Shown in pieces: positions 40,810-49,860 of a DNA stretch of 64,000 nt (its first letter is position 1; each line of letters starts with the position of its first letter). The notes below the pieces were generated by a model. It made no database searches and had not been told where the DNA came from. It was given only the letters and a program-made list of their open reading frames with translations. This stretch comes from Oscillospiraceae bacterium (GTDB taxonomy: Bacteria > Bacillota > Clostridia > Oscillospirales > Ruminococcaceae), in the NCBI GenBank assembly GCA_021199855.1, contig JAJQHD010000037.1:62001-126000 (forward strand). Direction: 5' to 3'. Both the position numbers and the translations under genes were made by a program.

Positions 40810-42648
40810 TCAGACAAACTGCGAGTTATAAAGAGTCGCATAGAAGCCGCCGCTTTGCATAAGCTCGTCGTGAGTTCCACATTCTGTGATTTCGCCATGC
40901 TGTAGCACAAGGATCATGTCAGCATTCCGGATTGTCGAGAGTCTATGTGCGATTACGAACGATGTCTTGCCGTTCATAAGCTTTTTCATGGCTTCCTGAA
41001 TGAGAATCTCAGTACGGGAGTCGACGTTTGATGTGGCTTCATCTAAGATTAGCATGTGGGTTTTCTCATTCATGAGCATAGCTCTTGCAATCGTTATAAG
41101 CTGGCGCTGACCTTTCGATATGTTTACGCCGTCGTCGGAAATGATTGTGTCATAACCATTCGGGAGTCTCTCAATATACGACTCCATCTTTGCAGCCCTT
41201 GCGGCTTCCCTGACTTCCTCCATGGTTGCGTCTTCTTTACCATAGGCGATATTTTCGTAGATGGTTCCGCCGAAGAGCCAGGTGTCCTGCAAGACCATCG
41301 TGTAGGCTCGTCTTAAATCACTTCGTTTGAGGTCGTGAATCTCGGTTCCATCGACGGTGATTTCGCCGCTGTCAGGCTCGTAGAAACGCATCAGAAGATT
41401 GATTATAGTTGTCTTGCCTGCTCCGGTTGGTCCTACTATTGCGATAGTCTTTCCCTGCTCGGCTGAGATGTCGATATTCTTAAGGATTGTTCTGCCCTTT
41501 GTATAGCTGAATGTGATGTCTTTCAGTTCCACATCACCCTCGACTTCATTTAGAGGCAAAGCATCGGGAGAATCTGCCGGTTCGGGACTTTCATCAATAA
41601 TTCTGAATACACGTTCAGCCGCCGAGAATGCCGACTGAAACTCATTCATTATCTGTGCGAATTCGTTTATAGGTCCCGCAAACTTTCTTGAATACTGAAC
41701 AAACTTTGCAACACCGCCGAGAGTTATGAAGAAAAGCGAGGCTTCCTTTACAGCTCCTGAACTTGAAAACATGTACATTATACCGCCGAGAATCATTATG
41801 AGCGACAAAGACAGGTTGTTGACAAGTCCGACTGACGGTCCCAAGAGTGCACCATAGTATTCTGCCGTGTAGTCTGCGTCCATAGCTTGCTTGTTTCTGT
41901 TGCCGAAGCGTGATGAGATTTCCTTCTCCATGCCATATGCTGAAATTGTCCTGCCACCAGAAAGCATTTCCTCTGCATAGCCGTTGAGCTCTCCAAGCTC
42001 AGATGAGCGCTTATGGAACAGCGGACGAACTTTTTTCGAGCGATACTGTGTCATGATGACCGAAATCGGGACGGTTATCACGAACACGATGATAAGTGGC
42101 TTCGAAATTTGCCACATAAATATTAGTGAGCCGACAACCGTGTAGATGCTCGTCAGAACCTGAACCAAGTCGGTAGACAGGGACGTGTTGACAGTATCAA
42201 TATCGTAGGAAATACGGCTTATCATGTCGCCGGCAGGATGGGTGTCAAAATAGCCAATTGGAAGGCTTGTGAGCTTTTCAAAGAGTTCACGGCGCATTGT
42301 GTAGACTATCTTCTGGCTGATATGAATCATCAGAACCGACATTGCGTAGGAAAGAACAGCCGAAACGACGTAGCAAACGAGCATATATATGACATTCTGC
42401 CAAACCGCATCAAAATCAACATTACCTGCTGAAGCCATAGCATCAATTGCGTCGCCAGAGAACTGCGGTCCCATGAGTGCAAGCTGATTCGAGACAAGGG
42501 TCAGGACAATAGCTACTGCGAAGAGGAACTTGTGCTGAAGGATATACTTTGAAAGCCTCAGGAGAACGCCGTTACGGGTCTTCTTGTCGAGTTTCTGGGT
42601 CTCTCCCTTCTTTGACCCGCCTTTTATGTCATTCTGTAGCTTATTCAA
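40810..42648 (-). CDS. Heterodimeric ABC exporter half, canonical-site subunit (second locus)
   Basis: A 612-residue ABC exporter half-transporter with a Lys-rich N-terminus, six TM helices (about 30-320) and an NBD. Walker A is GPTGAGKTT, the signature ISKGQRQ, Walker B LDEATSNVD, the switch His in VIAHRLSTI. It supplies the competent Walker B Glu of the pair. I chose TTG 42648 (GGGAGGTGG upstream), giving an 8-nt overlap with the preceding gene. It parallels 26775-28706 in role and order but is clearly diverged in sequence. Multidrug-type efflux is inferred. Confidence 0.87.
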   Translation of the reverse strand: MNKLQNDIKGGSKKGETQKLDKKTRNGVLLRLSKYILQHKFLFAVAIVLTLVSNQLALMGPQFSGDAIDAMASAGNVDFDAVWQNVIYMLVCYVVSAVLSYAMSVLMIHISQKIVYTMRRELFEKLTSLPIGYFDTHPAGDMISRISYDIDTVNTSLSTDLVQVLTSIYTVVGSLIFMWQISKPLIIVFVITVPISVIMTQYRSKKVRPLFHKRSSELGELNGYAEEMLSGGRTISAYGMEKEISSRFGNRNKQAMDADYTAEYYGALLGPSVGLVNNLSLSLIMILGGIMYMFSSSGAVKEASLFFITLGGVAKFVQYSRKFAGPINEFAQIMNEFQSAFSAAERVFRIIDESPEPADSPDALPLNEVEGDVELKDITFSYTKGRTILKNIDISAEQGKTIAIVGPTGAGKTTIINLLMRFYEPDSGEITVDGTEIHDLKRSDLRRAYTMVLQDTWLFGGTIYENIAYGKEDATMEEVREAARAAKMESYIERLPNGYDTIISDDGVNISKGQRQLITIARAMLMNEKTHMLILDEATSNVDSRTEILIQEAMKKLMNGKTSFVIAHRLSTIRNADMILVLQHGEITECGTHDELMQSGGFYATLYNSQFV

Positions 42649-44365
42649 CGAAACCACCTCCCATCTGTGATTCACTTATCTCACGGTATTCAGTACAGTT
42701 TTCCATCAGCTCGTCGTGAGTTCCATAGCCGATGATTTCTCCGTCATCAAGTACTAAAATCTTATCACAACTCTTGACAGATGAGACTCTCTGCGCAACT
42801 GTTATAACTGTTGAATCGTGGATATTTTCTGCAAGAGCTTTTCTGAGATTTGCGTCGGTTTTGTAGTCGAGTGCCGATGAGCTGTCGTCCAATATCAGAA
42901 TATCAGGTTTTGTGGCAACGGCACGGGAAATAAGAACTCTCTGCTTCTGTCCGCCGGAAAGATTTGCGCCTTTAACAGCAAGAACGCTGTCGTACCCGTC
43001 TTTCTTTGCGGAGATGAAGTCGTCTGCCTGAGCTATCTTTGCGGCTTCCACTATCTCCTCGTGTGTGAGATTTCTGCCGAAGCGGATATTTTCTTCAATT
43101 GTATCTGCGTACAGGAAGTCATTCTGCATAGCACTGCCGAAGAGAGTGTAGAGCTTTTCCTTCGGAATGGTTCTTATGTCTTCGCCATCGATATAGATTG
43201 CACCGTCTGAAACGTCGTAGAAGCGCATCAGGAGCTTAATAAATGTTGATTTGCCACTACCGGTGGCTCCGATTACGCCGAGTGTACCACCGCGTTCCAC
43301 TTCCAGATTGATGTTTTCCAGATTATTTTTCTTGCCTTCATAGGAGAACGATACATTCTTGAAGACGATATGCTTGTCGGTTACAATATCAGGGTACTGT
43401 GATTTATCGGCAACCTTCAAGTCTTCCTCACAGAAGAGAATTTCATCGACACGTTTTGAGGAAGCTTCCGCTTTTGTGAACATGACGAAAAGTCTCGTTA
43501 CACCCATAAGCGCATTTGAAATAAGGGTAAAGTACTGCATGAAGGCAATTACCGTTTCCGGAGCTGAAGTTCCACCCTGGATTCTGTATGCGGCCAGGAC
43601 TACGACTACGACAATACCTAAGTTCATAGAAAGCGTCATAATTGGGTTGACAAGACCCATTGTGATGTTTGCTTTCTTTTCGTCTTTGACGAGAGCTTTG
43701 TTTGTAACGTCGTAGCGACTCTGCTCGTAAGTTTCTTTTGAAAGAGCCTTGATAACTCTGATACCAGAGACGTCCTCACGGACAACTCGGGTCATGCCAT
43801 CAACTGAATGCTGGACTTTGGTGTAAAGCGGGACGCCCTTCATGGAAATGAAGCACACAACCACAAAGATTATAGGTACCATTGCTATCATGACAATTGC
43901 AAGGTGAGCGTCCATAAATAGTGTGATGAGAACGCCGCCTATAAGCATTATCGGCTGTCTGATGCCCATTCGCTGCATTGTGCCAAGGAAATGACGGATA
44001 TTGTATGTATCGGTCGTGATTCTCGATTCCAAAGATGCGATTGTGAACTTATCCGTCTGTGCGGCAGATAAGCGAATAGTTTTCTCGAACAGGTCCTGTC
44101 GAAGCTTCTCTACTGCTGTTCTTGTGAGAAGCTCCGAACGGCGATTAGCGATTACATTAAGAGTGCATGCAAACACAGAGCAAGCAACCATCAGTCCGCC
44201 CCATAATAGAATTTCAGATATTTTCTCGTGGACAACTATGCTTCCCAAAATATAGCTTAAAATATACGGTAGTGCAAGTTCGGCAATAGTTCCGATAGAC
44301 TTGATTGTCATAGCAACTACCACAGAGCCCCATATTGGTTTAAGATAGCGCAAAATCAGCTTCAC
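42641..44365 (-). CDS. Heterodimeric ABC exporter half, degenerate-site subunit (second locus)
   Basis: A 574-residue ABC exporter half-transporter: six TM helices (1-about 310) then an NBD. Walker A is GATGSGKST, the signature LSGGQKQR, Walker B LILDDSSSALD, with VAQRVSSV at the switch position. Both the catalytic Glu (to Asp) and the switch His (to Gln) are replaced, as in 25033-26772. The start is GTG 44365, overlapping the TGA of the restored marR frame (GTGA), so the two were translationally coupled. Confidence 0.88.
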   Translation of the reverse strand: MKLILRYLKPIWGSVVVAMTIKSIGTIAELALPYILSYILGSIVVHEKISEILLWGGLMVACSVFACTLNVIANRRSELLTRTAVEKLRQDLFEKTIRLSAAQTDKFTIASLESRITTDTYNIRHFLGTMQRMGIRQPIMLIGGVLITLFMDAHLAIVMIAMVPIIFVVVCFISMKGVPLYTKVQHSVDGMTRVVREDVSGIRVIKALSKETYEQSRYDVTNKALVKDEKKANITMGLVNPIMTLSMNLGIVVVVVLAAYRIQGGTSAPETVIAFMQYFTLISNALMGVTRLFVMFTKAEASSKRVDEILFCEEDLKVADKSQYPDIVTDKHIVFKNVSFSYEGKKNNLENINLEVERGGTLGVIGATGSGKSTFIKLLMRFYDVSDGAIYIDGEDIRTIPKEKLYTLFGSAMQNDFLYADTIEENIRFGRNLTHEEIVEAAKIAQADDFISAKKDGYDSVLAVKGANLSGGQKQRVLISRAVATKPDILILDDSSSALDYKTDANLRKALAENIHDSTVITVAQRVSSVKSCDKILVLDDGEIIGYGTHDELMENCTEYREISESQMGGGFVE

Positions 44366-44801
44366 TGCTTATCTCTCCCCTCGTAGTATTCTCTTGCCCG
44401 GTTGGCGACCTTTGCAAGAAGCGACTCAAAAGTCTCCCTTTCCTCGGGCGTCAAGTCCTCAGTGATGTAGTCGTTCCATTCGTTGGTGGCTTGCATGACG
44501 GCAGGAAGGACTGCATTCAGCTTTTCTGTCGGATAGCAGCAGAGTCAGTCTTCGACTGCTCACGGATTATGAAGCCGTCTTCTTCAAGGTGTGCAAGATT
44601 TCTTGCAATATTGCTCTTATTTACAAAAACGTGCCTTCCGAGCTCTTCTGCTGAGATTCCCGGATGGTGAGCTATCGGAATGATGTAGGATAAGTGCCAC
44701 GAACATAGACCTTCGCAAAGCTCATTTTCACGAAGTCTGTCGGCTCTGAAAAGATTTCCGCATCGGCTGATTACGTCTGTCTGTCTTAGTATTTTAGGCA
44801 A
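44362..44801 (-). pseudogene. Frameshifted MarR family regulator
   Basis: The N-terminal frame starts at TTG 44801 (GGGAG upstream, MPKILRQTDVISRCGN). It includes the winged-helix core HHPGISAEELGRHVFVNKSN, and runs out of frame after EEDGFIIREQSKTDS, stopping at 44517. A second frame resumes at about 44534-44545 with CYPTEKLNAVLPAVM and continues to the stop at 44362-44364, completing a normal MarR C-terminal dimerisation helix. One base appears missing within a CTGCTGCT stretch. Either the repressor is truncated (which would derepress the exporter) or this is a sequence error. The intact operator and promoter upstream suggest the gene was functional recently. Confidence 0.78.
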
Positions 44802-44832
44802 AACAATTCTCCCTTTCTGCGCATAATAAAAT

Positions 44833-44863
44833 AGTTGCATTCGCAACAATTGCGTTCGCAACT
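44833..44863 (-). promoter_or_regulatory. MarR-type operator, 31-bp palindrome
   Basis: Two 14-bp half-sites, AGTTGCATTCGCAA and TTGCGTTCGCAACT on the plus strand, flank CAA. Each half is itself palindromic around TTGC...GCAA. The element starts directly after the -10 of the exporter promoter, ideal for repression by the adjacent MarR. Confidence 0.75.
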
Positions 44864-44864
44864 A

Positions 44865-44892
44865 ATTATAACATCCCATTCTCAAATGTCAA
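44865..44892 (-). promoter_or_regulatory. Promoter of the second marR-ABC exporter locus
   Basis: TTGACA (44887-44892), 16 nt, TATAAT (44865-44870) on the minus strand. Confidence 0.8.
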
Positions 44893-44904
44893 GTGTTTTT
44901 GCAA

Positions 44905-44933
44905 AATAAAAACCGCCTCGAAAAGAAGCGGTT
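44905..44933 (-). terminator. Terminator after tRNA-Val
   Basis: A 9-bp stem (AACCGCTTC with GAGGCGGTT, one G-T pair) at 44911-44933, followed by TTTTATTTTG on the minus strand, 1 nt after the tRNA 3' end. Confidence 0.75.
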
Positions 44934-44934
44934 A

Positions 44935-45010
44935 TGGTGAAGATAATAGGACTCGAACCTATGACCCCCTGCACGTCAAGCAGGTGCTCTACCAGCTGAG
45001 CTATACCTTC
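44935..45010 (-). tRNA. tRNA-Val(GAC)
   Basis: 76 nt with encoded CCA (44935-44937). The acceptor GAAGGTA pairs with TATCTTC (one G-T pair); the D arm is GCTCAGCTGGTAGAGC; the anticodon loop is TTGACGT (anticodon GAC); the T arm has GGTTCGAGTCC. Confidence 0.94.
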
Positions 45011-45027
45011 ATTTGAGAACAAAATAG

Positions 45028-45056
45028 ATTATACTAAATCCCGAGTCATTTGTCAA
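45028..45056 (-). promoter_or_regulatory. Promoter of tRNA-Val
   Basis: TTGACA (45051-45056), 17 nt, TATAAT (45028-45033) on the minus strand, 17 nt upstream of the tRNA. Confidence 0.82.
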
Positions 45057-45089
45057 GCCTTTTTTTCAAAAAAAGATTTTTTGAATGTA

Positions 45090-45122
45090 AAAGAACCCGC
45101 CGATGACATCACTCACCGGCGG
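45090..45122 (-). terminator. Terminator after the alpha/beta hydrolase gene
   Basis: CCGCCG / CGGCGG (45097-45102, 45117-45122) with partial inner pairing; TTCTTTTAC follows on the minus strand. Confidence 0.65.
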
Positions 45123-45133
45123 ACATGACAGAT

Positions 45134-45901
45134 TCAATCTGTATTCTTCATCCAGTCAGGGTCGCCGACTCTGAGAACTCCAATCGTATCACCGAGCCAT
45201 TCAAGGCTGTCTTTGACCCAGTTGCGTGTACGACTGCAAATCCAGTCGGTGTTCTGCAAGCAGGGCTCACAAGTTGAGAAGCCGTGATTGGCATAACCAT
45301 AGATATGCGCTTCAAACGGCACGTTATGGCGATACAAGGCATCCAGAAGCTGGATTGTATTCTCCGGCGGAACAGTGCCGTCAGTTCTTGAAGAGAAGAT
45401 GAAACACGGACTGGTTTTCTCGTCGACAGCGGCTATAATGTCGGGGGCTGTCGGGCAATAGACATCGGCAGTCTCTTTTACGATAACCGGATAGCCCAGA
45501 ATACATGCCTGAGGACGATATTTCGACATAGTAGCAGTTGCCGCGGCTAGGTGTCCTCCGGCGGAGAAGCCTATTACGGCAACCTTGTCCATGTCGACAT
45601 GCCACTCCTCGCTGTTGTCCTGGATTAGCTCATAAGCCTGTTCGTAGTCATCAAGCGGATTACTCCACTTGCAATCTTCATTGAGAGAATACCTCAGAAT
45701 GAAGACCTGATAGCCGGCTTGGAGGTAGACAAATGCAATCGGGTCGGCTTCGCGGTCGGAGCAATACGTATAACCTCCTCCTGGAAGAACTATCATTGCA
45801 GGACGCTTTTCTATCCCCCAGAATTCGCCACCTACAGGCTGTAAGTAACCCGTAAGACTGACGTTTCTCTCTTCGTTGAGTGTTATTGACACCGTTTGCA
45901 T
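45134..45901 (-). CDS. Alpha/beta hydrolase (BD-FAE / acetyl-xylan-esterase-like)
   Basis: A 255-residue serine hydrolase. The oxyanion strand is MIVLPGGGYTYCSDREADP, the nucleophile elbow VIGFSAGGHLAA (Ser near 113), an acid candidate in FSSRTDGTVP, and the His in YGYANHGFST. The pattern fits small esterases of the hormone-sensitive-lipase/BD-FAE group that deacylate plant oligosaccharides. No signal peptide; cytoplasmic. The start at 45901 has AGGAGGATTCAAT. It follows the 68-residue gene by 18 nt, in one operon. Confidence 0.78.
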   Translation of the reverse strand: MQTVSITLNEERNVSLTGYLQPVGGEFWGIEKRPAMIVLPGGGYTYCSDREADPIAFVYLQAGYQVFILRYSLNEDCKWSNPLDDYEQAYELIQDNSEEWHVDMDKVAVIGFSAGGHLAAATATMSKYRPQACILGYPVIVKETADVYCPTAPDIIAAVDEKTSPCFIFSSRTDGTVPPENTIQLLDALYRHNVPFEAHIYGYANHGFSTCEPCLQNTDWICSRTRNWVKDSLEWLGDTIGVLRVGDPDWMKNTD

Positions 45902-45919
45902 ATTGAATCCTCCTGAGTT

Positions 45920-46126
45920 TTAGTATTCACTGATGAGGAAATCCTCGACTACGTCACAGAAATGGATTAAAGAAAGCCTATCATGGTTCATGCGATTTGC
46001 AAGACCGATGACTGCATCTTTATTTGCACTGATGTCGGGGATTTCTTCAATTATCTCATCAGAATCTACGGCAATGATTCCGTAAGTGGATAAGCCCTTA
46101 CATTCGATAACCTTATATGTAACCAT
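45920..46126 (-). CDS. Small conserved protein, DUF6514-like
   Basis: A 68-residue acidic protein starting MVTYKVIECKGLSTYGIIAV and ending HFCDVVEDFLISEY. The YGI strand, the N-x-x-x-LSLIHF block and the VVEDFL end fit a small clostridial family of unknown function that I recall as DUF6514. No TM segment or enzyme motif. I chose ATG 46126 (GGGAGGTGAAAAT upstream); the longer frame to 46348 overlaps pdp. Its own promoter is at 46158-46185. Confidence 0.65.
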   Translation of the reverse strand: MVTYKVIECKGLSTYGIIAVDSDEIIEEIPDISANKDAVIGLANRMNHDRLSLIHFCDVVEDFLISEY

Positions 46127-46157
46127 ATTTTCACCTCCCAAAGGCTTTTTCGAGAAG

Positions 46158-46185
46158 ATAATATCACATATAGGCTGTATTTCAA
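46158..46185 (-). promoter_or_regulatory. Promoter of the DUF6514-like/hydrolase pair
   Basis: TTGAAA (46180-46185), 16 nt, TATTAT (46158-46163) on the minus strand, in the 100-nt gap after pdp. Confidence 0.55.
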
Positions 46186-46226
46186 GATGAATTTTGTCGA
46201 TGTAAAGGAAAAAAGTTTTACAGTGC

Positions 46227-47525
46227 TCAGACTTTATCGAAAATAAGCTTTGGCTTCTCGACAAACTCTTCCGAAATTGTGAGAGCGTCGGTATAGATGA
46301 TTGATGAGCTGAGGAGCGTGTCCTGCTTGTTGGAGTAAAGTGTTGCAAGCAGTTCGCCCTTCTTCACTTCATCGCCTGTCTTCTTTTCGATTATAATTCC
46401 GGCTTCAAGGTCTATCGGGTCGCCTTTCTTCATTCTGCCTGCGCCTAGTGCCGACGAAGCTCTGCCAATCTGGGCTGTATTCATATGCTGTATGACGCCG
46501 TCATCTGACGCCCTGACTTCAAGGCTATACTGTGCCTTCGGGAAGAGCTCGGTGTTATCTGCCCAGTCGGCATTGCCGCCCTGAGCGGAAATCCACTGCT
46601 TGAACTTCTCAAATGCTGAACCGCTATCAAGGGAGTTTTCAGCCATCTTTCTTGCGGCGTCATGAGAAATATCGTGACTCATCGAAAGAAGAGTTGAAGC
46701 GAGCTCCAGACATAGTTCTCTCAACTCGCCTTTGGTTTCGCCTTTAAGTACAGAGATAGCCTCCAAAACTTCAAGCGAGTTTCCGACGCACTTTCCGAGC
46801 GGCATGTCCATGTTGGTAATCAGTGCGGAGACGTTCCTACCACATCTTCTGCCGATTTCAACCATCTTCTCGGCAAGAACCTTCGCAGATTCTGCATCGG
46901 ACATGAATGCTCCGCTTCCGGCTTTGACATCTAAAACTATCGACTTCGCACCGGCGGCGAGTTTCTTTGACATAACGCTTGAAGCGATAAGAGGAATACT
47001 GTCGACTGTTGCGGTTACATCTCTCAAAGCATAAAGCTTCTTGTCGGCAGGAGTCATATTGCCTGTCTGCCCGATTACGCAGATGCCGATTTTTCTAGTC
47101 TGCTCCAAAAATTCTTCTTCGGAAAGCTCAGTTCGATACCCTCGGATTGATTCAAGCTTGTCGATTGTTCCGCCGGTGTGCCCGAGCCCTCTTCCACTCA
47201 TCTTTGCGAAAACCCCGCCGCAGGATGCAACCAAAGGTGCTACAATAAGTGATGTCTTGTCTCCTACTCCACCAGTAGAATGTTTGTCGCAGGTCTTATT
47301 CCCAAACTCGGACAGGTCAAGCTGGTCGCCGGAATCTGCCATTGCAAACGTCAGTGTTGCGGTTTCGCGGTCGGTCATCGAATTGAAGCAGATTGCCATT
47401 GCTAATGCGGACATCTGATAATCGGGAATACTGCCGTCGGTAAAGCCGTCTATGGCGTATTTGATTTCATCGTCCGTAAGTTCATATCCTCTGCGCTTTT
47501 TGAGGATTATATCGTACATTGTCAT
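46227..47525 (-). CDS. pdp: Pyrimidine-nucleoside phosphorylase
   Basis: Phosphorolysis of uridine, thymidine and deoxyuridine to base plus (deoxy)ribose-1-phosphate; cytoplasmic dimer. The 432-residue protein has the family signature CDKHSTGGVGDKTSLIVAPL, then SGRGLGHTGGTIDKLESI and SSVMSKKLAAGAKSIVLDVK. The C-terminal swivel domain contains AGIIIEKKTGDEVKKGELL. The length fits Firmicute PyNP. The start at 47525 has AGGAG. Last gene of the deo run; its product deoxyribose-1-phosphate feeds DeoB and DeoC encoded upstream. Confidence 0.95.
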   Translation of the reverse strand: MTMYDIILKKRRGYELTDDEIKYAIDGFTDGSIPDYQMSALAMAICFNSMTDRETATLTFAMADSGDQLDLSEFGNKTCDKHSTGGVGDKTSLIVAPLVASCGGVFAKMSGRGLGHTGGTIDKLESIRGYRTELSEEEFLEQTRKIGICVIGQTGNMTPADKKLYALRDVTATVDSIPLIASSVMSKKLAAGAKSIVLDVKAGSGAFMSDAESAKVLAEKMVEIGRRCGRNVSALITNMDMPLGKCVGNSLEVLEAISVLKGETKGELRELCLELASTLLSMSHDISHDAARKMAENSLDSGSAFEKFKQWISAQGGNADWADNTELFPKAQYSLEVRASDDGVIQHMNTAQIGRASSALGAGRMKKGDPIDLEAGIIIEKKTGDEVKKGELLATLYSNKQDTLLSSSIIYTDALTISEEFVEKPKLIFDKV

Positions 47526-47536
47526 GATAATTGCTC

Positions 47537-47950
47537 CTATCTTTCGAGTCTGTCCGGCTTGAAGCCGTATGGGAGAAGCTCTGCAAGCGTAACCGTTGTG
47601 ATATCACTCTTTGTCACCATGTGGATTCTGAAATCGTCATCGCAGAACTCCCTCATAACCTGTCGGCAAACGCCACAGGGCGAGAAAATCTCGTCGTCAA
47701 GCACCCCGTCTTTACCACCACAGACGGCGATGCCGGTGAATTCACGCTTGCCATCGAATACGGCTTTGAAGAAGGCTGTTCTCTCGGCGCAGTTTGAAAC
47801 GCCATAGCTTGCGTTCTCGATATTTGCTCCAGTATAGACGGTTCCGTCGGCGCAGAGAAGTGCGGCGCCGACTTTATAACCTGAATAGGGCGAATAGGAA
47901 TGAGACATGGCTTCTATTGCCATCTTTGAAAGCTCTTCTCTCGTAATCAT
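47537..47950 (-). CDS. cdd: Cytidine deaminase
   Basis: Deaminates cytidine and deoxycytidine to (deoxy)uridine, which pdp then cleaves. The 137-residue sequence has the Zn site and proton shuttle NCAERTAFF (C-A-E) and PCGVCRQ, plus SYSPYSGYKVGAALL and GANIENASYG for substrate binding. Normal length for the homotetrameric type. The start ATG 47950 begins 3 nt after the deoB stop, with AAGG upstream; the extension to 48025 is inside deoB. Confidence 0.95.
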   Translation of the reverse strand: MITREELSKMAIEAMSHSYSPYSGYKVGAALLCADGTVYTGANIENASYGVSNCAERTAFFKAVFDGKREFTGIAVCGGKDGVLDDEIFSPCGVCRQVMREFCDDDFRIHMVTKSDITTVTLAELLPYGFKPDRLER

Positions 47951-47952
47951 TC

Positions 47953-49122
47953 TCAGCCTTCTTTCAGAATTTCGCCAAGAAAGCTCTTGCCGTAGAAGTC
48001 GGAATCGATATCGAAATAATCGCAAACAGTAGAAGCGATGCCGGTGAACGACTGAAGAGTTCCCATGTTCACAGGAGTTACCTTCTCGCCGTAAACGATA
48101 AGCGGCACATATTCACGGGAATGGTCGGTGCTTACGTCGCCCGGGTCACAGCCGTGGTCAGCAGTAATCATGAGAATATCGTCCGGATTCATATCAGAAA
48201 TAAATCCACCGAGCCAGGAATCAAATTCGTTCAGAGCAGTAGCATAACCTACGGCATTGTTTCTGTGCCCATAGACCATGTCAAAGTCGACGAGGTTTGT
48301 GAATACCAAGCCTTCAAATTCCATATTCTGTGCTACTATCGTATCTCGCATACAATCGGGATTGCCGTGGGATAAAAGCGACTTTGTTATGCCCTTTGCG
48401 GCGAAGATATCTGTAATCTTGCCAATTGCTATTACGTCCTTGCCGGCTGACTTCAGATTATCAAGCATCGTTACGGATGTCGGTTCAAGTGAGAAGTCTT
48501 TTCTGTCGGCGGTGCGGGTGAAGTTGCCAAGCTCACCTGTAAAGGGTCTTGCAATTACACGTCCGACTGCATTGTCGCCGGTGAGAATTTCCCGGGCAAT
48601 TCTGCAATCCTGATAAAGTTCTTCAAGCGGAACTACATCCGTATGCGCCGCAATCTGGAAGACACTGTCGGCGGAAGTGTAGACAATAAGCTTTCCGGTC
48701 TTCATATGCTCTTCGCCGTAATCACGAATTACATCGGTTCCGGAGTAAGGCAGATTGCAGAGAACTCCCCTGCCGGTCTTCTCGGAAAACTCATTCAGTA
48801 TTTCCTCGGAAAAGCCGTTAGGGAATGTCGGCATAGGTTTTTCAGAGATGATTCCTGCCATCTCCCAGTGACCGGTTGTAGTGTCCTTACCCATCGACAT
48901 CTCACGAAGACGTGCAACAGATGCAGTGGGACTGTCGGTCTCTCCTAAGAATGGAAGACCTTCGATATTTCCGATTCCCATCTTCTGAAGATTCGGGATG
49001 TTTAAAATTCCTGTATTGTAACAGCTTCTCAGGGTATTGGTGCCCTCGTCGCCAAAAAGATTGGCATCGGGAAGAGCTCCACAGCCGACGCTGTCCAAAA
49101 CTATCAAAAATACTCTTTTCAT
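47953..49122 (-). CDS. deoB: Phosphopentomutase
   Basis: Interconverts (deoxy)ribose-1-phosphate and -5-phosphate; a Mn2+ enzyme of the alkaline phosphatase superfamily. The 389-residue protein has LIVLDSVGCGALPDA (metal Asp), DTTTGHWEMAG (phosphorylated Thr), YTSADSVFQIAAH and TADHGCDPG with DHSREYVPL. Typical length. The start at 49122 has AGAGGA upstream. It follows deoD by 12 nt and links the phosphorylases to DeoC. Confidence 0.96.
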   Translation of the reverse strand: MKRVFLIVLDSVGCGALPDANLFGDEGTNTLRSCYNTGILNIPNLQKMGIGNIEGLPFLGETDSPTASVARLREMSMGKDTTTGHWEMAGIISEKPMPTFPNGFSEEILNEFSEKTGRGVLCNLPYSGTDVIRDYGEEHMKTGKLIVYTSADSVFQIAAHTDVVPLEELYQDCRIAREILTGDNAVGRVIARPFTGELGNFTRTADRKDFSLEPTSVTMLDNLKSAGKDVIAIGKITDIFAAKGITKSLLSHGNPDCMRDTIVAQNMEFEGLVFTNLVDFDMVYGHRNNAVGYATALNEFDSWLGGFISDMNPDDILMITADHGCDPGDVSTDHSREYVPLIVYGEKVTPVNMGTLQSFTGIASTVCDYFDIDSDFYGKSFLGEILKEG

Positions 49123-49134
49123 TTATCTGTCCTC

Positions 49135-49860
49135 TCAAAGACGAATTGCCGTGTTGAGCGCTATCTCCATCATCTGAGTAAATGAGTTTTGTCTCTCCTC
49201 AGCGGTGGTTACTTCGCCGGTAACCAAACTGTCGGAAACTGTGCACATAGCGAGTGCCTTCTTCTTGGCACGAGCCGCATTCATGTAAAGAGCCGCCGCT
49301 TCCATCTCGATAGCCATAACGCCCATCTTCTGCCAGCCGGGATTTGCGGTTGTATTGTCGCCGTAGAAGACATCGGATGAAAGAAGGTTTCCGACATGAT
49401 ACGTAGCACCCAATTTCTTAGCCTCTCCAACAGCTACGCTCAGAACTCCGAAATCAGCGATAGGAGCAAAAGTGCCCTGAAGTTTGAAAGTCTCGGCATA
49501 TCTCGAATCGGTGCAGGCGCCCTGACCGAAGACTATATCACGGACGTGGATATTCTCCTGAATTGTTCCGGCAGAACCGATGCGGATGATATTCTCAACG
49601 TCGAAGAAGTTGAAAAGCTCATAGGAATAGATGCCTATTGAAGGCATACCCATTCCGCTAGCCATTACGGAAACAGGAACGCCTTTGTAAAGACCGGTAT
49701 AGCCCTGAACGCCTCTGACGTTATTTACGAGCTTCAGATCTTCAAGATAATCGTGCGCTATCTTCGAAGAACGAAGAGGGTCGCCGGGCATAAGTACGGT
49801 TTTTGCAAAATATCCGCCTTCTTCAAGCTTGATATGTGGTGTGGATTTCATTTCACTCAT
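49135..49860 (-). CDS. deoD: Purine-nucleoside phosphorylase, DeoD type
   Basis: Phosphorolysis of purine (deoxy)nucleosides; hexameric, cytoplasmic. The 241-residue sequence has the family motifs VLMPGDPLR, GYTGLYKGVPVSV, ASGMGMPSIGIYSYEL, RIGSAGTIQ, and the catalytic region AIEMEAAALY and CTVSDSLVTGE. Normal length. The start at 49860 overlaps the deoC stop by one base (TAATG), with AAAGGAG upstream, indicating tight coupling. Confidence 0.96.
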   Translation of the reverse strand: MSEMKSTPHIKLEEGGYFAKTVLMPGDPLRSSKIAHDYLEDLKLVNNVRGVQGYTGLYKGVPVSVMASGMGMPSIGIYSYELFNFFDVENIIRIGSAGTIQENIHVRDIVFGQGACTDSRYAETFKLQGTFAPIADFGVLSVAVGEAKKLGATYHVGNLLSSDVFYGDNTTANPGWQKMGVMAIEMEAAALYMNAARAKKKALAMCTVSDSLVTGEVTTAEERQNSFTQMMEIALNTAIRL

